Assembly: GCA_009363875.1 (NCBI GenBank)
Contig: CM018682.1
Span: forward strand, 56,628,031 to 56,692,030
Direction of reading: 5' to 3'
From: Mikania micrantha
Lineage: Eukaryota > Streptophyta > Magnoliopsida > Asterales > Asteraceae
DNA length: 64,000 nucleotides
Shown here: one piece after another, positions 59,833-64,000 of the stretch
Position numbering within the stretch: the first letter of the stretch is position 1
How the letters are laid out: every line of letters starts with the position of its first letter
The notes under the pieces: generated by a model
Database searches by the model: none
Told to the model about the DNA's origin: nothing
Seen by the model: only the letters and a program-made list of their open reading frames with translations
Translations under genes and position numbers: made by a program

Positions 59833-60010
59833 GTTGTTGATTGAGTTGACTTCGGTCCACCGCAATGATTGGATTGCCGTTGATTGAGTTGACTAAGGTC
59901 CTCCGCTGTGATTCCACTGTTGGTTGAGTTGACTGCGGTCCTCCGTAGTGCACGTATTGACACTTATAGGAACATCGTTGGTTGAGTTGACTAAGGTCCT
60001 CCGCAGTAAC
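59833..60010 (+). repeat. Four tandem repeats in the Gypsy-3 LTR
   Basis: Units with GTTGRTTGAGTTGACT and GGTCCTCCGC start near 59833, 59877, 59918 and 59976. Spacing is irregular (41-58 bases). They lie about 600 bases from the LTR end. Confidence 0.7.
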
Positions 60011-60612
60011 TTATATTGATATGATTATGATGATTGATGATTATTGAATTGATGTGATTAGTTGAATATACGTGGATAATTAATTGTGATTATTGTGTAT
60101 GTGATTCCTTGGATTGGTTGGATGTTGTGTTTGTTGGATCATGGTAGAGTTGGATTATCTTGCAGGTGCACATGTGGATTTTCTCGGGGAAATTGTAAAC
60201 TTTCATAAACCTATTTTTAAACTTTCATAAACATTTTATAAACCTTTTTAATACATAAAAATTTATGATTTCTCACCAACTACTTTGTAGTTGACACTTG
60301 ATTTTCACATGTTTCAGGGAATGAAGACAAGTAACTAGGGTAGGATAGCTCTACCTTCTTTTGGGATATCGTCACGTAGGGTCTTGGACTTAGCTAAATA
60401 ACAGAAATTCTGAAGATTAGAATTTAGTTATATAGCTAAATCTCTTTTGTATTTGATGTAACTAATTCATGATGAACATGATTTTTGTGTAATTAATTTG
60501 GTTGATTAAATGATATGTGATGATTTAAATTAGATGCCCATGAGCTTATGAACAATCTACACATCCCTCATGGCATCCCGATGTTTCCGCCATCGGTCGG
60601 GGTGTTACAGAT

Positions 60613-60625
60613 TGGTATCAGAGCC
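60613..60625 (+). other. Gypsy-3 primer binding site (initiator tRNA-Met)
   Basis: TGGTATCAGAGCC three bases after the LTR end, the same as in Tekay-A. Confidence 0.87.
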
Positions 60626-60838
60626 TGGGTTATAGGGAATTAGGTTACTAGAAATGGTTGACCAAGTCTATAACCGTAGGATACCCTAGTATGAAGCTAT
60701 TTCATACACTAGTTATTATATTCAGGATTTCATGCTTATGTGTGTAATACATGTTATTGGAACTCCTAATATATATCTGCCATGCATATGATACTTGTTG
60801 ATTATATTTGATTGACTGTGCCCGCATGATTCGATAAG

Positions 60839-60949
60839 GACATACACGTGGTGTATCGTAAAGGTGGTGGGACGTTGGTTGGGGCAGTTGCGACTGACCC
60901 CTACATATGCCCTATATATATACCATTTACGGTACATTAGGTGGATGTC
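60839..60949 (+). other. Inverted repeat with conserved core (hairpin copy G)
   Basis: A 24-base left arm (GACATACACGTGGTGTATCG and following AAA..) pairs with GGTACATTAGGTGGATGTC. 18 positions are Watson-Crick and several others would be G-U in RNA. The core has an inner stem GGGG-CAGT-TGCG-ACTG-A-CCCC and ACATATGCCCTATATATA. Confidence 0.75.
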
Positions 60950-61068
60950 AGTATTGAAGAATAAGGGAACTACCCGTTTGGGAAACGAATTGCTTAGGAA
61001 ATTAACTGCTTAGGAACTTATCTGCTTTAGGAATTATTTGATTGATTATTTATCACCAGACAAGTACA

Positions 61069-61171
61069 TACTCGTGGTATACTACAAAGGTGGTGCGACG
61101 GTGGCTGAGGCAGTTGCGACTGACCCCTACATATGCCCTATACATATACCATTTGTAGTATATTGGGGGTA
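61069..61171 (+). other. Inverted repeat with conserved core (hairpin copy H)
   Basis: The arms are TACTCGTGGTATACTACAAA and TTTGTAGTATATTGGGGGTA. The inner stem CAGT-TGCG-ACTG and the CCCCTACATATGCCCTATAC core are kept. The arms differ from copies G and I but match each other. Confidence 0.75.
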
Positions 61172-61791
61172 AATCAGTGTCAGGAACTTAGGATAATACT
61201 AGGAAATGTTTTAAGGTTGATGTTGATGGTATGTTGGTTAAGGTTGGTTTGGATTGACACTTTGGATGATCATATTTGATGAACATATAAAATCACTTAT
61301 GAACACACTTACTGGACACGTGGGGTGTATAGGATCAACGAACAATACGAACATTTAGTGATAGATTGAAGACTTTGGGTGATGATATAGACACTTGATG
61401 AAAAATACGAACGCATAGTGATGATACTAACACTTAGTGATGGTATGAACACTTGATGAGAATAAAATATAGGGAGGATATGAACACCTAGTGACAATAA
61501 GAGCACTCAGTGATGATATGAACCCTCATGGATAACTATGGACATTGGGATTTGGTATGGATTTTAGTGAACTTAGACATTAGGGGAACTTTAATGTCAG
61601 GTGAACTTAGACATTAGGTGAACTTAGAAATAGGCAAACCTATATGTCAGGTGAACTTAGACATTAGGCGAACCTAATTGTCCAAGGGAACTAGAGACCA
61701 CTTCACTCGAAATTATCCTACCTAGGATAAGGTTTGTGAAGTGAATTAATGGTAAGAGACATGATACACCTAAATTCTAACAAGGGCATAA

Positions 61792-61888
61792 TCGTGGTGC
61801 AATGCAACGGTGGTGGGACGGTGTTGGGGAGGTTGCGATTTACCCCTACATATGCCCTATATATAAGCTTGTTGCATTGCATCGGGAG
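61792..61888 (+). other. Inverted repeat with conserved core (hairpin copy I)
   Basis: The arms TGCAATGCAAC and GTTGCATTGCA are perfect. The inner stem is GGGG-AGGT-TGCG-ATTT-A-CCCC, where AGGT/ATTT still pairs with G-U. Core CCCCTACATATGCCCTATAT. Confidence 0.75.
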
Positions 61889-62135
61889 GTTGTCAGTGTT
61901 AGTATAGGGTGGGGAATGTTTGGTACTTAGGAATATTTAGCTAATATTAGATATGACCAACTAGGACACTTAGTATAATGTTAGGAAGTTTATAATTGTT
62001 ATGAGTTTAATGACAGATAGGAGAGAAATATAGTTCCTATATGTAATCCTAACTATTTAAATGAACTCATTTGACCATAATTTGTATGACTTACGTTGTA
62101 AACGGTAGTAACATGTTTCTAACCTCTTCAAAAAC

Positions 62136-63217
62136 ATGCCGCCACGTCGTCACAACGGGGAGGATACGAACTCGGAAGATGCTAACGGTAATGCCAACTC
62201 CGGCATACAAGAGTTAGCGAACCTCATTTCTGGATTGGTGAATCAATTAACTCAAGCCAATCAATCTCTCACTCATAACAGAGGTGGTGCAAACCCACCA
62301 ACTTGCACATTCAAGCACTTCAATTCCTGTAATCCACTGAAGTTTACGGGTTCTGAGACGGCCACTGGTCTACTGCAGGGGTTTAGAGCATGGAGAATAC
62401 CTTCATCAACAGTGATTGCCCCGAGAACCTGAAAGTTTGTTATGCCACAAGTGTTTTCCAAAAGAGAGCACTAACTTCGTGGAATGGGGAAAAACGAACT
62501 AGGGGAGTTGATGCTGCCCTAGCACTGACTTGGACTGAGGTCAAAAACCTGATGACCACTGAATTCTGTCCTCGCAGTGAGATGAGGAAACTGGAGACTG
62601 AGTTCTGGGAACTCAAACAAGATAGTGGGGAGAATGTTATCTACAATACCCGCTTTCACGAGCATAGTTTACTGGTGCCTCATCTGGTGACACCGTTGGA
62701 GAGAGCTATTGAGAAGTATATAGGCGGTTTGCCTATGCAGATTCAGGACACGGTTTACGGAAGCAACCCTAAAACACTGGAGGCTGCAATCCGTCTATCT
62801 GCTACACTCACTGATAATCATGTTAAGGCTGGAACACTCACGAGAAAGGGAACCAAGAAGACTGAGGTGAAGAATACTGCAAAGGAAACTAAAACCGAAG
62901 TCAAGACCGAAGCTGCTAATTCATCAAAAAGCAGCAACAGGAAGCGGAAGACTAGGAGTTATGCTGTTACCACTCCAGTCACTCAACAGTCCTCCAATAA
63001 TTCCAACACTAGGAATTTTGGAGCTGTTCCGCAATGCAAAACTTGCAGATATCACCACATGCCTAACTTGCCGTGTCGCGTCTGCAACAAGTGTGGCAAG
63101 TATGGCCATTTCACAAATGTCTGTCGGAGTGCACCGCAAGCACAAAGGATGCAACCTGCACCGCTTGCACTGTCAGCTCCACAAGCTCAACCTATTCCTG
63201 CTATACCAGTTCGCTAG
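62136..63217 (+). pseudogene. Gypsy-3 gag
   Basis: It starts MPPRRHNGEDTNSEDANG. The first frame (62136-62432) has LANLISGLVNQLTQANQ and CTFKHFNSCNPLKFTGSE. One base is missing near 62383, and the frame continues from 62390 with CPENLKVCYATSVFQKRAL, TEFCPRSEMRKLETEFWE and YIGGLPMQIQDTVYG. The knuckle CNKCGKYGHFTNVC is intact. A TAG at 63215 interrupts the frame, which otherwise runs on into protease. Confidence 0.88.
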
Positions 63218-64000
63218 GTACCTGTACATGCAAGAGGCTATTACGAGTGTGGCAAAGTGGGTCATTTCAGGAATCAATGCCCGAGATTGACAGGAAATAA
63301 TCAAAGGATGGCGAGAGGCAGAGCTTTCCAACTGAATTCTCTTGCGGCTCAAGCCAACCAGGACGTGGTCAATGGTACATTTCTGATCAACAACTCTTAT
63401 GCATCTGTCTTATTTGATTCTGGTGCCGATAGGAGTTTCGTTTCATATGATTTTGAATGCATGCTTGGTAGAACACATACACATTTAGATAAACCGTTTA
63501 ACGTGGAGGTGGCTGACGGAAACACTATTGATATTGACACCTTTATTATTGGATGTACTGTGAACTTAAATGATCACGTTTTCCCAATTGATCTTATACC
63601 TATGCATCTTGGTAGCTTTGATGTTATCATAGGCATGGATTGGTTAGCCACCCAAAAAGCGGAGATTGTTTGTCATGAAAAATACATTCGTATTCCCTTG
63701 CCTTCGGGTGAAACTTTGAGAGTTTTTGGGGAAAGTTCTAGTAAAGGTCTTAATCTGATGTCATGCACTAAAGCACACAAGTACCTTAGGAAGAGATGTA
63801 TAGCATTTTTAGCACACATTGTGGAGAAGAAAGAGAAAGGAAAGAGTATTGAAGATGTTCCTGTGATAAGAGATTTTCCTGAAGTATTTCCAGACGACTT
63901 GCCGGGTCTTCCATCAGAACGTCAAGTAGAATTTCGAATTGACTTAGTACCTGGTGCGAATCCAGTCGCCAAAGCTCCTTACAGACTTGCACCTTCAGAG
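63218..64000 (+). pseudogene. Gypsy-3 protease and start of reverse transcriptase (partial)
   Basis: The frame is the same as gag and stays open to the window end. The second knuckle has Tyr for its first Cys (YYECGKVGHFRNQC). The protease has SVLFDSGADRSFVSYDF (D-S-G active site) and LGSFDVIIGMDWLATQKAEI. The RT start follows with FPEVFPDDLPGLPSERQVEF and PYRLAPSE, cut by the window edge. Unlike both Tekay elements there is no frame change between protease and RT. Confidence 0.87.

Larger units (their letters stand above)
55977..60609 (+). repeat. Gypsy-3 5' LTR
   Basis: TG...CA ends and a primer site right after. U3 would run to about 58330, where a TATA-like box and CT-rich leader occur. 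It contains a GC-rich block with GGCCCAGGCGC (56320-56460), hairpin copy F, the CGAACC array and a 4-copy tandem repeat near the end. No gene is supported. Confidence 0.82.
60626..62135 (+). other. Gypsy-3 leader: three hairpins and degenerate repeats, no gene
   Basis: Besides hairpins G, H and I there are degenerate repeats: GAACACTTAGTGATGATA-like units at 61320-61520 and GGTGAACTTAGACATTA units at 61565-61690. No convincing reading frame exists before the gag ATG at 62136. Confidence 0.65.
55977..64000 (+). mobile_element. Gypsy-3: Tekay-like element, 5' part (runs off the window)
   Basis: A 4.63-kb 5' LTR, primer binding site, 1.5-kb leader, gag, protease and the first part of RT are visible. 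Gag and protease sequences resemble Tekay-A and Tekay-B but are clearly another family. The LTR ends form an imperfect inverted repeat, TGTGACACCCCG and CGGGGTGTTACA. The 3' half, the target duplication and the chromodomain, if present, lie outside the window. Confidence 0.88.

Noticed and set aside
60839..61888. Hairpins as MITEs inserted in the Gypsy-3 leader
   Set aside because: The arms differ between copies while the core is shared, the reverse of MITE families, and I see no target duplications flanking them.

Overview
The window comes from a large, repeat-rich plant nuclear genome, probably a eudicot. An Asteraceae origin is only a guess, based on the mix of SIRE-type Copia elements and chromoviruses with very long LTRs. 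I find no host gene, tRNA, rRNA or CRISPR. Almost everything is LTR retrotransposon sequence, and most of it is one nest of insertions.

Layout, oldest to youngest within the nest. (1) A + strand Gypsy LTR tail (1-971) and a diverged minus-strand Gypsy LTR (about 1131-3705) lie at the left. (2) Copia-I, a SIRE/Maximus-like element on the minus strand, interrupts that LTR (3706-12521). Its gag remnant reappears at 55184-55529. (3) Copia-I is split in frame by a minus-strand solo LTR (12522-14960, 39719-40171, 54059-55183; flanking AACAA). (4) The solo LTR is split by two elements. One is a Tekay-type chromovirus, Tekay-A (14961-39713, + strand, TSD AGAAT, LTRs about 4.38 kb). The other is Copia-II, a SIRE-like element (40172-54058, minus strand, 445-bp LTRs). 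(5) Tekay-A's 5' LTR is split by a second Tekay chromovirus, Tekay-B (19124-30298, minus strand, TSD TATTG, LTRs about 2.7 kb). Right of the nest, Gypsy-3 (55977 to the window end, + strand) has a 4.63-kb 5' LTR, a primer binding site, a long leader, and gag plus the start of pol.

The element genes follow the usual order. Gypsy: gag, protease, reverse transcriptase, RNase H, integrase, chromodomain. Copia: gag, protease, integrase, reverse transcriptase, RNase H. Both Copia elements also carry a large accessory reading frame downstream of pol. Every element has stops or frameshifts, so none looks autonomous.

The most interesting signals are non-coding. (a) A hairpin-like element occurs at least nine times in four LTR families and in the Gypsy-3 leader. 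Its core is conserved, while its arms differ between copies yet stay complementary. (b) Tekay-B LTRs carry an array of perfect small hairpins whose stems change in a compensating way. (c) Both Copia accessory frames start immediately after a good 3' splice-site sequence, and both elements share an internal purine tract just after pol. (d) Short CpG-containing words form dense arrays in nearly every element, and one word (CGAACCT) is shared by a Copia and a Gypsy element.
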